Below are positions 24,601-36,700 of a DNA stretch of 64,000 nucleotides, one piece after another. Within the stretch, counting starts at the first letter, position 1, and each line of letters starts with the position of its first letter. This stretch comes from Erythrophleum ivorense (taxonomy: Eukaryota; Streptophyta; Magnoliopsida; Fabales; Fabaceae): the NCBI GenBank assembly GCA_026724425.1, contig JAIUCV010000011.1, positions 5,601,501 to 5,665,500 on the forward strand, read 5' to 3'. Below the pieces are notes generated by a model that saw only the letters and a program-made list of their open reading frames with translations, made no database searches and was not told where the DNA came from. The translations under genes were made by a program, and so were the position numbers.

Positions 24601-25092
24601 ATATTCGGAGTTTACATGGCAGTCTACTGCTTTTATTAACACTATGCCTTCGGACAGATCTAAACTTCATTTTTAAACTTTATTTTCTATTTTTTTTTTA
24701 AAAAGGCAGAGGTCATTCTAGTCTACTCAAGTTGACACTTAAATGTTGAAGACGCCAAGTTTGTCTGATAATATTTTCTATGCAAGTTTTTATCATGGGT
24801 GTAATATGAAATTGGATATTTTCACATTCATTGTTAATCTTGTAATTTCTTTACCAGTTTACCCTGCTATGTTGAACAGTTGTTGCATGATGGATTGTCT
24901 TTTCCAGCTGGAGGTGCGTTTCGGTGGACATTTGGGCAGGAAATTGCGAATCACTTGCTTCAACTTTACAGACTGAACACAATGGCTGCACAGGTCAAGT
25001 TTATGGATTGGCGGAAACAGAAGTGTGAACGACAGTACCAGAGCAATTGCCTTATGCAACTTCTGTTACCATTTCTGCAATTGCCAATGTAA
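21664..25092 (+). CDS. SDH6: SDH6-like mitochondrial complex II subunit, with a disrupted middle segment
   Basis: This resembles plant succinate dehydrogenase subunit 6, a small plant-specific accessory subunit of mitochondrial complex II with no known catalytic role. Exon 1 (21664-21882) has FWSKRFSFLTNY, RPLPSWS and SDPLHGP. Exon 2 (24518-24587) has LRTAREAINYGL and VIGAVSTA. Exon 3 (24908-25092) has GGAFRWTFGQEIANHLLQLY and MAAQVKFMDW. The three exons join in phase to 157 aa. Family members carry about 15-20 more residues, WKYSRSPHG-like, after VSTA. Here that stretch is visible after 24587 (FTWKYS, then RSLHG in a frame shifted by one base), so it is either spliced out at GCAG|GTTTC or the gene is damaged. 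The 3' tail after FMDWRKQ looks unconserved. Identity is from memory of the family and is supported by the nearby SSL gene. Confidence 0.66.
22010..22219. other. GC-richer coding-like patch inside the SDH6-like intron, origin unknown
   Basis: Within the 2.6 kb first intron this segment differs in base composition from its flanks and can be read for long stretches. The minus strand is open for 69 codons, and the plus strand reads AFDKIPPLPAELKVEDC in one frame and ARNLPPDVLHLFMVRKPFG in another. It could be an old organellar or processed-gene insert. I do not recognise the protein and make no assignment. Confidence 0.3.
23575..23803. mobile_element. Possible MITE, AT-rich, in SDH6-like intron 1
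   Basis: The left side has GCCATTTGGTATATTTGG and the right side ends ATCAAACATGCCCTAA, which is partly complementary. The interior is almost pure A/T with AATAATTAA repeats. Boundaries are uncertain. Confidence 0.4.
23859..24268. mobile_element. MITE with long imperfect terminal inverted repeats in SDH6-like intron 1
   Basis: The left end is CTTGTGTTTGATACGATG, then AGAAAAGAAATGAAAT. The right end, read in reverse, is CCTTGTTTGGTATCACGTTAG, then AAATGAAAAGTGAAATGAAAT. The arms match over roughly 37 bases with a few differences. There is no coding capacity. The same terminal style recurs at 44910-45281. Confidence 0.65.
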
Positions 25093-28000
25093 TGGTTCAT
25101 TGAACAAGTAACCTTCGTCTCAGGACAAATAGTTTTTTTGTGGGACTTACAGCATTTTTCTTTGTATTCTACTGTTCTCCATGTACTTTGGTTTTACATT
25201 GTTGGGCTAAGAGTTGCTGATGGATCCACAATTATGTAATTGTTTTATATAGTTTTTAGGCAGCAGAGGGTGGTTATGTAATTGTCTCAAGTGGATTTTA
25301 GGCAGTTGAGGTTGGTTACATAACTGTTTGGATAGTTTGACAAAATTGAGGGTGATTATATTACTGTTCTGATCAGTTTGTGGATAGTTTTGGTAGCAGA
25401 CTTGTGTGATGACTGTATGGGCAACTGTGGGTAGTTTAAAAGTTTGAAAAGGTGAAAAGAGAGAGAGCGAGAGAGAAGGGGTAGAAAGATACTGTGGAGA
25501 GTGTTAAAAGAATTCATAATGTCTTGAATAATTAAAGGTACTTATTGTGTTATTAAATTTATCTGTTTGTAAGTTTATTTCATATTTTACATATATATCC
25601 TAGTCCTTAATTTTGGTTTCCATCAATAAGGGCTAGCTTAGTCAAATAGCTATGTAGACAATAATGTGAGTTTTCTTTTGGTTCTTTGCATGGAAATTGA
25701 TATACTACTTCGATCCAGTATGTAAGACACTTTTTAAAAGGTTTATTTAGTCTAAAACTTAAGACATAATGTAATTTTTTATATTGGCTTTCCAAAAATG
25801 TCCCTCTTCTTTTTTTAAAAAAAAATTGATTCAACTTTTTTCTTTTTCTCTCTCTTATATAAATAAGGGTAAAAGTAAAAAAAAAGTGATAAATTTGAAG
25901 AGTTCAAGATAGTTAAATAGTTCTATTAAACTGTGTGAAACAATTAAGTGTCTTATAATATGGATCGGAGGAAATACTTATTAAGACTTTTTACAATTTA
26001 AATTCTCTACTGCTTTTCTGTATCATTCTAAGGAGAGCAGATTGGAATTGTTTAAATTAAAAAAATAATAATTGAGAATAAAAAAATTAAAATATAAATC
26101 ATTCAAATCAATTTTAAATAATCCAAATTTACTTTTCTTAGATTAACATGCTATGCTCCTCCAAAAAGAGCTGCAGAGAATCCGATTTGGATCTTTTGGC
26201 CTCCAATCCACTTTTGTTAATAGTCAACACTATCAACTTGCCATATCAGCTTTTATTAACTTTGTTCATTAATTTAATTGCGCCATTAGATAAAAGGAGT
26301 AATGCCGAAAACCACAAGGAGACGTTTAGAAATCCGAAAGCGAATAAATAATTTTTACTAAAACCTTAAGTAGTCTATGTTTTCTTTTCACTCCTAAGTT
26401 CATGACGTAATTTAGCTTCCTTGAGAGATCAATGAGAGTGCATCTTTTTAAGCAGTAGTTAAATGATAGTGGATTATCAGAGGCCAAATAAAGGAGAGCT
26501 TTAACTTCAAGCATGACCATTATTGTACTCATATGGGTTGAGACTTGAGATACCTCTATCTAACGCACAAACTCCACATACCCATTTAATTTTAGTTCCA
26601 CTCAGATGAAAGAGCCTCTTATCACCACGGAATGCCTACTTGCGTAAAAGCAATTTGGTGGGGATTACAGGTAATGCTTGCAAATGATGAGCTCTCATAT
26701 GAAGAAAAGGGCAAACAAGAGAAAAGAGCTAAGTTGCTTTGCTTGGCAACGAGGTATTATTACAGAAAAGAATCAATTTTATTGCATTTCCCATTTCTCA
26801 TGTGAAAATGCTTATTGAATGGACACGTGTCGGGCAGAGAGATCCCCGCCTTTTGTTACAGAAAACCTTTGGATTCCACCAACACAACCACCTCAGAAAT
26901 TGTAGTGATAAATCTAGATACATTATATGCACTATATTGCGTGACAGATGCTAGAGAAACTTTCGTTCTTTAGCCTAGAGCCATTCCACAAAGAAAAAGT
27001 GACAAGAAAAAAAAAAAAAAAAAACAAGACAAAACAAAACAAAAGAGGACAAAACCACAACCAAAGCAGCTTCTATTCTTTATTCAAGTAAGCTACCTTC
27101 ATATTCCCTGAGTTTTTACATCTTTAGGATTTCCACCAATCTGCATGAAAGGCATGCACAACCAGTCAACCACTATGTAAATCGACAATATTGGAAGGAA
27201 ATGAAGCCCGCATGTCAGTTTTATAATAGGGTGATTTTATGTAGTACTCAACCTCTCAAGTTGAGTTTCTTCCTCCAGAATCCTATCTTAATAATTCAGG
27301 AATTAAATTATTAATTTTTTAAAAAATAGAGTGAATGTACCATTTTATTCCTAAAAGATACATGCTTCAATTATTTAAGCTATTGAATCTTAACTCTACA
27401 TGATTTAGTCTTTGAAAATTTTTTACTCACTACTCATTAGTCTCCTACCGGTCAAAAACAGGGTAAACATTGGACAAATGTATATGTTTCAGGGATTAAC
27501 GAGTAGGGAGTCAAAGACCTTCAAAGACTAAATCATAGAGGTAAGATTCAGGGATCAAATAGTTGAGGTAAATATCTTTCAAGAACCGAAAAATACACTT
27601 CTGCAAAAAATTAAGATAAAAATTTTAATATGTATCTAACAATGGGAGAGTTTAACATCTTAACAAATAAAACTCCCCTTGGATCACTCATGATATGTCA
27701 TAAAACCCATCCAACCCATTACCCAACCACTCAAAGAGAGAACCAAAAGAAAGCATAAAAAGAGAGAACCTACATTGGTTGTTTGAACCACCAAACCACA
27801 AAACAATTTTGAGGGAGTGAAGAGATTCTGAACAGTAAAAAAAAAAGAGACATGATTTTGAGTAAAAAAATTCACCAACTTTGGCGTGTTAATTTTTAAA
27901 AACAACAAACTTCGAAGTGAAAGAATAACGAGAGGAAGGAAAATGGTTATAAATAGTAGCAAGGAATATAATCCTTATATTAACTCAAATTAATGAAATT

Positions 28001-28099
28001 TCATTAGCTAGTTGCCAGGGAACATGAGATAATTTGAGTTAGAATCTCACTTCATTGTAAACACGTATCGTGCCAGACAAAGGACAATAGAAGGCTTCT
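25093..28099. other. Intergenic region between SDH6-like gene and FLA
   Basis: AT-rich and without a gene I can support. It should hold the SDH6-like 3' untranslated region and, at its right end, that of FLA on the minus strand. Short diverged repeats of GTTTTAGGCAG-type sequence occur near 25250-25330. An A run of about 18 (about 27008-27025) followed by AAAAC repeats could be a retroposed tail. A long hairpin element is listed separately. Confidence 0.6.
27330..27604. mobile_element. Long hairpin (fold-back) element
   Basis: Two arms of roughly 115-120 bases are inverted copies. Left-arm landmarks are AAAGATACATG, GAATCTTA and ATGATTTAGTCTTTGA. The right arm, in reverse, gives GAAAGATATTTA, GAATCTTA and ATGATTTAGTCTTTGA in the same order. 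Beyond these the arms continue through TACTCATTAGTC against TACTCGTTAATC. The loop is only about 35 bases. A transcript would form one long stem. It has no coding potential. Confidence 0.75.
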
Positions 28100-30782
28100 T
28101 TAATGGCAAGTGGTGAATCTAAAGTCCTGTCCAAAGGTTCCAAGCATCCAGCACGCTGCTTCCAGCAATTTTCCTGTCATTTTATACTTTCCTTGAGCTT
28201 AAAGAGAAATATGGAAAATTACATTTGTTCAATATCTCTAACCCAACATTAAATAATTAACCTTTAAATGGATTGGCATGTGAAAAGAGACAGCATGTAA
28301 ATACTTAGATATAATAAGGTTGGACACAAGTCACATAACCAGGGTTGAGCTGACAAAGATATGAACAAAAACAGAGTCATAGCATATTGACGTGAACATA
28401 AGATTCTTTTTAGCTGATTGTGCAAGTATCATGTATCACTTTCTACTTCGTTGGGCTATTTTCAAAGCATATATGCTACAATTAAAGTAATCAAGATTTA
28501 TTAGCTGAAGATCACACAAATATCAATTTCTAGTTAACTAGTGTAAAGCAATTGTTGCCAACGGGAGAGAAATAAGCCAAGATACCATATAACAAGCTAT
28601 GTGGACCAGCTGAAATTTGTTCCGTTCTGCTTCATACGGGTATGTTTGGATTGAGGAGAATCAAGGAAAAGAAAGAAGGGAAGAGAAATTTCCATTTGAA
28701 CATTATCTTTGATTTAGATTTAATCAAACATTTTTTTCTTCCTTCTCATTCATTCCCCTCAATACAACCATATTCTAAGAGAAAATACATTAGATCTAAA
28801 TCTATATAAAAGAAAATGTTTAAATAAAAATTTGGCTTCTCTTATTTTTTCTTCCTCCTTATTTATTTTGCTCAATCCAGCCATATTCTAAGAAAAAAGA
28901 TATTAGATCTAAACATGTATAAATGAAAATGTCTAGATGAAAATTTCACTTCTCTCCTATTTTCCTTTATTCTTCTCAATCCGGACATATCCTAAAGCTC
29001 TTATCAAATACAATGCAGAAAATTCTAATACTCTGAATTCTAATACCATTCATTTCTTTTTCAGTTTGCCCTTTGCACCGAACGCAAGTAGATTCCTAAT
29101 GGAAATGCCTAGCAGATAAATTTGGACGAAGTTTTAAGGTGTTGGATTAACTTGACTAATTCACACTTGAACAATAATATCTTTTAACGGTTAATTTGCA
29201 ATTGCAACCATCATCACATGAAATTTTCTTGTGAAAATATTTAAAGTAAAGATTGAAGTCGTGGCCCTATAATAATTACTATTAATAAGTTTTACCCGAT
29301 TTCTTAAGGCTTAAGAAGCTAGACGAGCCCTCCTAAAGAAAACGCAAGAACAAAATACGAAAGAAAATACAGCCAATCACACACATATTCACATCATTAT
29401 CACCTTTTTCTTTCAATAAACAATAAACAAAAGTAGGAGTAGAGAATAAGAAAAGCACCTCTTCTATGCTTGACCACGACTTTGGCGGGTTGAACCACCC
29501 GGGTCACCGGTTTCTCCTCCTCCTCTCGTGGGAACAAAACCCCATCGATACCCTGCACCGAGATCCGACCATCAGTGTATATATCCGGGTCGAACAAGTA
29601 AGCCGACCCGTCTCCCTGCCCGAATTTGACCGACCCGTCTGCCTCCTGAGCCACCACCTTATGCGGTAAACGTAGAGTATCGTACCGGACCTTACCGAAC
29701 CGTCGAACCGCATTGTACATACTCTCTTCGGTTTGGTACTCGGGTATTAGATGGTAATACATTATCTGTTCCGGTGCACCCGGTTCGCTCAACTGGTCTG
29801 TGGTTAGTTTAGCCATGGCTTCATCATTCGGAGCCAAAACGGTTAGGACATAACCCTCCGACACTAACCGACCCATTTCGGTTGCTAAGGATGTCAGATT
29901 CACCAGAATGTCGGCCATTTCATTGTACCCACCGTAATGAAGCAGTGTCTGAATGAAATCCTTGACCTGGGCTTCGCCGTTGAAATGGTGGTGGGGCCCA
30001 CCGGGTCCCGGTGCCGGGGCGGGCGCCAGAGCGGGTCCCGGAGCGACGGCGTCGTAGATGGGCAAAACAGGCGGCGAACCGGGTTTCGCCGGCGGAGCCG
30101 GCTTCTTGAGCCGATGCGTCCTCGGGTCAACCTCCGGTGCTCCCTCGGGCTTCACCGCCGTGATGGACTGAAGACTCCGCCGGCGGTTGAAGTCGTCTTG
30201 GACGGAACGAGGGACCAGGAGGCGCTCAATCCCGTGGATCACTCCATCGGGTCGGGTGACTGCGTCCGAATGGATAATCTTGGCGCGATCCACTGTCCAT
30301 TCCCCCGTCCCATTATTTGCAAGGTGAAGGAACTCCCACTTTGCGAGCGTTTCGTGACGGGTTGACCGGGTTTGAGTGGGCAACGCTTCCGATCCGATTC
30401 GGGTCGGGATGATATGAAACATGAGCAAGGACTGAAGAGACTTGAGATTACCGGGTTCGAGAAGGAAGCGCTTGAACTCTGGGTCGAGATCGCGTTCGAG
30501 GGCTTCGTTTCTGGGTGCGAAGATGGTGATGTTGTGGGTACCGACAGTGTCTTCGAGAGTCTGCAAAAGCATAGCCTTCTCCACCAGCTCGGCAAGTTCC
30601 GTATAATGCGAGTCCAGAAGAGCCACCAGAACCGAGTTGGAGTTTATTTGACCGGATGAAGAAGACGAAGCGACCGACAGTCTAGGATTTGGAGAATCTG
30701 AGAATGCAAGAAGGGGGAAGCCGAAGAGAAGAAGGAGAAGATAGATGCGGAGCTTGTTGACACCATAGATGTGACAATCCAT
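28100..30782 (-). CDS. FLA: Fasciclin-like arabinogalactan protein with two FAS1 domains
   Basis: This is a secreted cell-wall glycoprotein of the FLA15-18 type, presumed to act in adhesion and wall signalling. Two exons (29459-30782, 28100-28173) join in phase to 465 aa. The main open frame runs on past 29459 into intron, so the true C-terminus, GKLLEAACWMLGTFG through FTTCH, comes from the distant second exon. Domains: signal peptide about 1-28 (YLLLLLFGFPLLAF); FAS1-1 about 50-191 with NITIFAP and GVIHGIERLLVP; a Pro/Ala arabinogalactan region about 228-262 (ALAPAPAPGP); FAS1-2 about 271-417 with VLTVLAPND and YYHLIPEY; then a basic tail. N-glycosylation sites include NIT, NGT and NLT. There is no hydrophobic GPI-anchor tail, as expected for this subgroup. 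The start at 30782 was chosen because the signal peptide follows it. Numbering within FLA15-18 is not resolved. Confidence 0.95.
28638..28997. mobile_element. MITE with tandemly duplicated right end inside the FLA intron
   Basis: The left terminus GGGTATGTTTGGATTGAGGAG is mirrored by CTTCTCAATCCGGACATATCC at the right. A block starting CCATATTCTAAG (28768) recurs at 28881, 113 bases on, with ATTAGATCTAAA, ATGAAAATGT-like and AAATTT landmarks in the same order. The element therefore carries two right-end copies. It is non-coding and sits in the 1285-base intron between the two FLA exons. Confidence 0.7.
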
Positions 30783-33700
30783 GGCGACCTGAGAGAGTAC
30801 GCAGAAATCGAGACCAGAGAGAGAAGGCTGCTTGGGCTCTGCCGTGAACTGCAACTTTCACTTCATCCTTCCCAGTTTTTTTATTTGTTTATGCGGGTTC
30901 TTTTTAGTTTGTTTGGTGGGGTAGAAGATAGTATCATAATACAGAGAGGGTAATGACTGTTAGTGAAAATGTGAGAGGGACTTGGCTGGCAGAGTATAAT
31001 AGCTGGTTTAATTTGTTATAAAAAATTTCAGTTAAAAATATTTAAATTAAATTATAAATTTTTATAAGTAATTCAATTTTTTTATTAAAATTTTTAAATA
31101 ATTTTTAAAAATTAAAAAAATTTAATATAAATATCTTTAATTTAAAATTTTAATCACAATATCTTTCATTAATTAACTGCCTCCTTCGTATTCCATTAAC
31201 GGTGAGTTGGTAAATGAGTGTCGGTTGCTATGCCAGCTGCTGTTTCCACGTGGCAAGTTTGGATTTGACAAAATCCAGAACGGTCAGACATTGCGAGATG
31301 CTCCGAATAGGTTAAATAAGCAGTCGTTCCCCTATATTCTTTCCATGCACAGCTAATTAACATAAAAACTAAAATTTATTAATTTATGTGTTTGTTTTTT
31401 GGGCCAACAATGTTTAATGGTTATTTACAGCCGTGCTTTCAGCATTTTTTTACCCAATAATATTTTAAGGATTCGACGCTGAGTGATTATCATAAATAGT
31501 AGTTACAGAGTTTACTAATCCAAATTTAGTTTAGCTTGTCATAATGAAGTCTTTGTACATTTTCCCCTCAATTTGTTTGTTTTTTTTTATGAAATATTTT
31601 AGAGATAAAATCTTAAAAATTTTCTATCACTGAATTTTTTTATCTTTTTTCTCTAATTTTATAAAAATTTACAGAAACAAAGTTTAAAAGATCTAATATT
31701 AATATTTTGCTTATTCTAGTTGTCTCTTGTATTTGTATTCTTTTTTTAAATATATAATAAATTAATAATTTAATTATTATAAAAAATATTTTTTAATTTA
31801 ATCTTTTAAGGATAAATTCTTTTAATTTAATCTTAAAAAAGCATTCTTTTCCATTTAGTTTTACAAGGATAAAACTTTTTAATTTTGTCCTTCAAATATT
31901 TTTTCAATTAAAATAGTTTTCTGAAAAACATTTTTAACTTTCTTATACATTAAAATTTAGCTTTGATACAAAAAAGCTATTTTATGTGTTAAAAACACCT
32001 AGTAAATCCATATCAATCTTTTTTATTTAATAAATAAACTATTTTAACTACAAAAAATTCAAAAGATTATATTAAAAGGCTTTTATATTTAGATGACTAA
32101 GTTCTTTTAATAACTAAATTGCAATGTTTTATCTTTGAAGGGCTAAAGTTAAAAAAAATATTTTGAAAATTAAATCATTAATTTACTTATATATATATAT
32201 GAATTTGAATAATTATTTATGAAATTTTAATATAATAAAAACTATGTAAATAATATTAGAACATAACTTAAATAAAATTATGTGATAATTTGTTACCAAG
32301 TTTTTTAATCATAGTATGCGAATACATTTTATTTTTAAGATCTGATTATGTAATGCTATTTTTTTTTTTTTGGTCAAGAGAAAAATGCCGAATGGTTAAA
32401 ACATTTTTTATTAAATTTATAATAAATAATTGAAAATTTAACAGAGTTTAAAGATGTTCGAATTCTCATGCATCCGTGGAAGTAATTCTGTGATAATGAG
32501 CATCGCCATCAACCAACCAATGAGCTCCATTCCTTACATTGCAACACCCAACCAAATGAAGATCTTAGGGTGGGGCCCACCTCGCCATGCCTTCTCTCGT
32601 ATGCTTGTTTTTGTATGGACATAAACATTAGCTGTTTTGAGCTTAACATATATAATCATCCACTTCCATCACCCAAATACTTAAATATTCAATTTCAAAA
32701 ATTAGCAAATCAATTTTTAAAATTTATATTTTCTTTCTGATCTAATGTTATAATCAATTCTCTTGGTATTTAGTTTCAATATATTTTTACCAATAAAACA
32801 AGATAAAATTATGAAATGATTAAGTCTTTGGTCTTAATATTTTACCACATGTTGCAGTTCCGACAATACCCATGCAGCGTATGCACCTCACGTTTGTAAT
32901 TAAGACAATAGTAAAATGTTTTAACATCGATTGATGTATTTTGAGTCATAAGAAGAATCCGTCCTAAAAGATTAATTTATTGAATGAAAAAGCCTCACAA
33001 AATAAATATCATGTTAAATATAAGATATTTTAGATTAACTTTTATTTTTATTTTTATTTTTTGAAAATTAAGAATCTGGCTGACTATATAAATTAAAAAA
33101 AACGGAAGACATAATTTAAGAGATACTATACTACCCGACGTCTCGCCCACCGGCGGGCTCCTAGTGTGCCTCTTGAGCTTTCTTTTCTTCTTTTTGACCT
33201 TTTGCCTTTTGGTAAAATGCGAGAGATGGTCGTCTTTGATTAACCACGCAAGCTGTAATTACTTTCTACTTATTATTCTGTTTGTATTTAATATTTATCA
33301 TCAACAATTGTTTACATTAATTACTATTATATATTAAATTAATAAATATCACAAATATAAATATAACATTTCACTATCACATTTAGTCTCAACTCTTTTT
33401 ATATCTGAAAGTAACATCTTCATGTGTGTCCACAAAGTCAAATCGCCCTAGATTATAAATATTATTTTAGACAAAACTTAACTATAATTTTTTATATTAA
33501 TTTGTTTAAATACTCAGTTATATAATATTAATTTATAAAAATTATATACTTGTTTAAAAATTTATATACTTATCAAATTATTATTAAAAAAATAGTTGGT
33601 TGTTCTTGCAAATACATAAATAACATAAAATGTGTGTGAATCACACAAAATAATAACGATAATTTAAAAATATGTATACAGAAAAAAAAAGATAGGAAAG

Positions 33701-36700
33701 ATACGCAGCCCAATAAAGACTGCGTGTGTAAATTATTGTACATAATTTTTTTTAAAAAAAATTTCCAACCAAATAAAACCATATATTAATCAAGTTTATG
33801 TAAATTATGCTTATATTATTTTGTATGGCGTACAACTTATTATGAACCTAATTTTAAAATGTGGAGATAAAACATGACTTAGGGACGAGAGGAGACTATT
33901 ATCCAAATGCCATAAATTTCTTTAGCTTTGACAGAAAAAACAAAAAGGCCATCTATTAATTGAAACGGGAGAAAAAGAGTAGAAGCTATTAGATAATTAT
34001 TTCTATAATGAGTGTAAGGACGTGGGTGAATGTTCTCTCAATCACCCATACATACTACCATATTTGGTTACAATATTTAATGAGTTTGGTATTGTGTATC
34101 CCTCAACTGTTAGGTATCATAACGTAGACTAGTGTTGTTTCTTGTTGGGTGCCCTAGCTAGCCTTATTTAGTTCATAATATCTCTCATCTCATCTCATCC
34201 CTCTTACAAACTTGTCGGTGGCACTATTTTTAAATTTTTATAAATTATTTACTTGGCTGCATCATTATATTAGCAAGTGCCTCTTGCACCTTTTTTTTTT
34301 AATTTATTTCACTAATATTTATTCTTATATCTTTATTATTATTATTTAAATCAAAGCATAACAAATACATAATTTTTTAATAATAATATGATAGATATAT
34401 AATTTAATTGAAAAATTATACAAATTATTTGTAAAAATCATACATCTCTCATATTATTATTAGATAACTATATATTTATCATATTTTGATTGAATAATCT
34501 GATAATAAAAATATAAGAAATTATATATAATTTTTTTTATTTTATAACTACACTAATTATTTTATTCAAAAATAAAAATAATTTATAATATATTATTATG
34601 GAATAATAATATAGTCACTTTGTAATTATTAAACTTTATTTACACTGGATTTATAATGAAATAACTATTATTTAAATATAATAATAACTAACCCATATTT
34701 TATTATCATTATGATATAAGTGCTACTTAAATGAGAAAAAAAAAACTTCGAAAAAATTCACAATCCAACTAAGAGGCCCCAACCAATGTACAGGTAAGTG
34801 GCTGTGGCTCTTTAAGAACCTACCAATAATGTTGGGATTGTCATAATTGGTCGGGATCCTAAAGTGGTTGGCATGAAAATATATTGCAAAGGGTCCAAAG
34901 AGAGGTTTGTTTGGTACTGTGATTTTCTGTAAATAACGCATTATATATTTAGAAAAGAAAAAGATAAAAAAGATTGAAAGTGTATACAAAACTTATTTTT
35001 TTTTTACAATTTTTTAAAAAATATATAATATATTTATTTATTAAATTAAAAGATTCAAACCTATTGGTAGTATTGTGGGCTAAAATACTAACTCGTCAAA
35101 CGCAAAACCAGTGTGCTTCCTTTGTTTTCATCTACTGGTCATTAATTACTCATGAATTTAATATGTTTCATTTTCATACATATCATATATTTCATTTATT
35201 TATTCTTGGGCAATAATGGACGTCCCGCTTAGACTTATATACGTGTGTCGGTGTATTTTTGTCTTGTGGGATAACCTTTTTCCTAGATTATTATTGTATC
35301 AATATTTTAAAATCTTGGCTCAAATGATTAGTTTGACCCGGAGGATCGTCATACCATTAGAGAAATGACTTCATCTAATCATATATCTATTTTTTTCATT
35401 ATTGTATGAAAATCATATACCTATTTTTAAAAATAATTCAAATTGATCCGAATTGAGATCTAGTCATTAATTAAAAAAATAATTTAAATTAGTTTAACAA
35501 TTGTTGAAATATTTATATATATATATATATATATAAACTAATAATCCAAAACCATATTACGTGGGTGGAAATTTAAAAACAGTAAATTGGTTCAAATTGT
35601 GGTATATATATATATATATATATCTTAAATAATTTTTACTGCCCACTTAACTTGATTTTATAAATTATGCAAAAACTGCTAATGTGATTAATGTTACGCA
35701 TTGATATCAAAATTTTTAATAATTTTTCTACCAGACATTCCTTTATTCATTCAATCATTTCATACTACAGTATCCTCTGATTACTCCTATTTATTCTCTC
35801 ATAAGAGTGACTAGGGAAGAGTTGCAACAATCAGCTAGGTTATCAACTGCCATTAACTGTCTTGTTAACCACTCGTTAATTAACTTCTGCTACCCCTTCA
35901 GTTATTGTATTTAAATTTAACATAATATGTACCAAAACAACTTCGTAAGAAATTGAAGTAGGGCTATCTAAATTTACAAAACCAAATATGCAGTTTATGT
36001 ATAATTTTTGAAAAAAAAAGAGTATTATTGCCACAAGTTTTAAAAAAGGAAAAAGAAAAAAAAAAGAGGAGCATGTGAAGGACCTTACTAAATTGTAGAG
36101 GTAGGGTCATTCCAAGCATATATGCAAATTCACTTCACATAAAAAGGGGATCAATAAAGTGGGGATGCCTTCTGCGAGGTCCAATATAAGAGGACAAAGG
36201 TCTGCGTTTGCAGAATAGGTTCCTGATGCCACAATGAATGCAAGACTTATTCTATTAAGACATGGTTCCTCCCGAAGGGGATTCCACATTTGGGTTGTCA
36301 TCTAGAAGCCTCACTGACGCCTAAATTGGGATGAACGGTCACGTTTGGTCACTAGAGATGGTGCGATAGAGAGGGAATGAGAAATGTGATTCCATCAAAG
36401 CTGTTTTGTTTGATGGAATGCATTATTTGTCCGTTTTTCCTTTTCATAAGGGAAACCCATTCATGTACTTGGAGGAATGGAGAATACATTGTAAATATGA
36501 AGAAAATGACAAGTCTTTCATGGAATCAAATAGCCATGGATATCAATGCCCTCTAAACATACAAAAATCAAATAACTATCATGGTTACCACCACTTCTAT
36601 TGTCATTATTATTATTGTTATTTTCATCATCATCGCCACTATTATTATCATCACAAATAAAAAATAACTATTTTATTTTATTTTTATATTAAGGTATCAT

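Noticed and set aside
29400..29458. FLA open frame running to a stop at 29400 (C-terminus GAFLILYSYF)
   Set aside because: A GT donor at 29458 and an in-phase exon at 28100-28173 restore the expected family C-terminus; the extension is intron.
32440..32480. tRNA-like GTTCGAATTC motif
   Set aside because: No matching acceptor stem, D-arm or anticodon arm upstream; a chance T-loop-like string.
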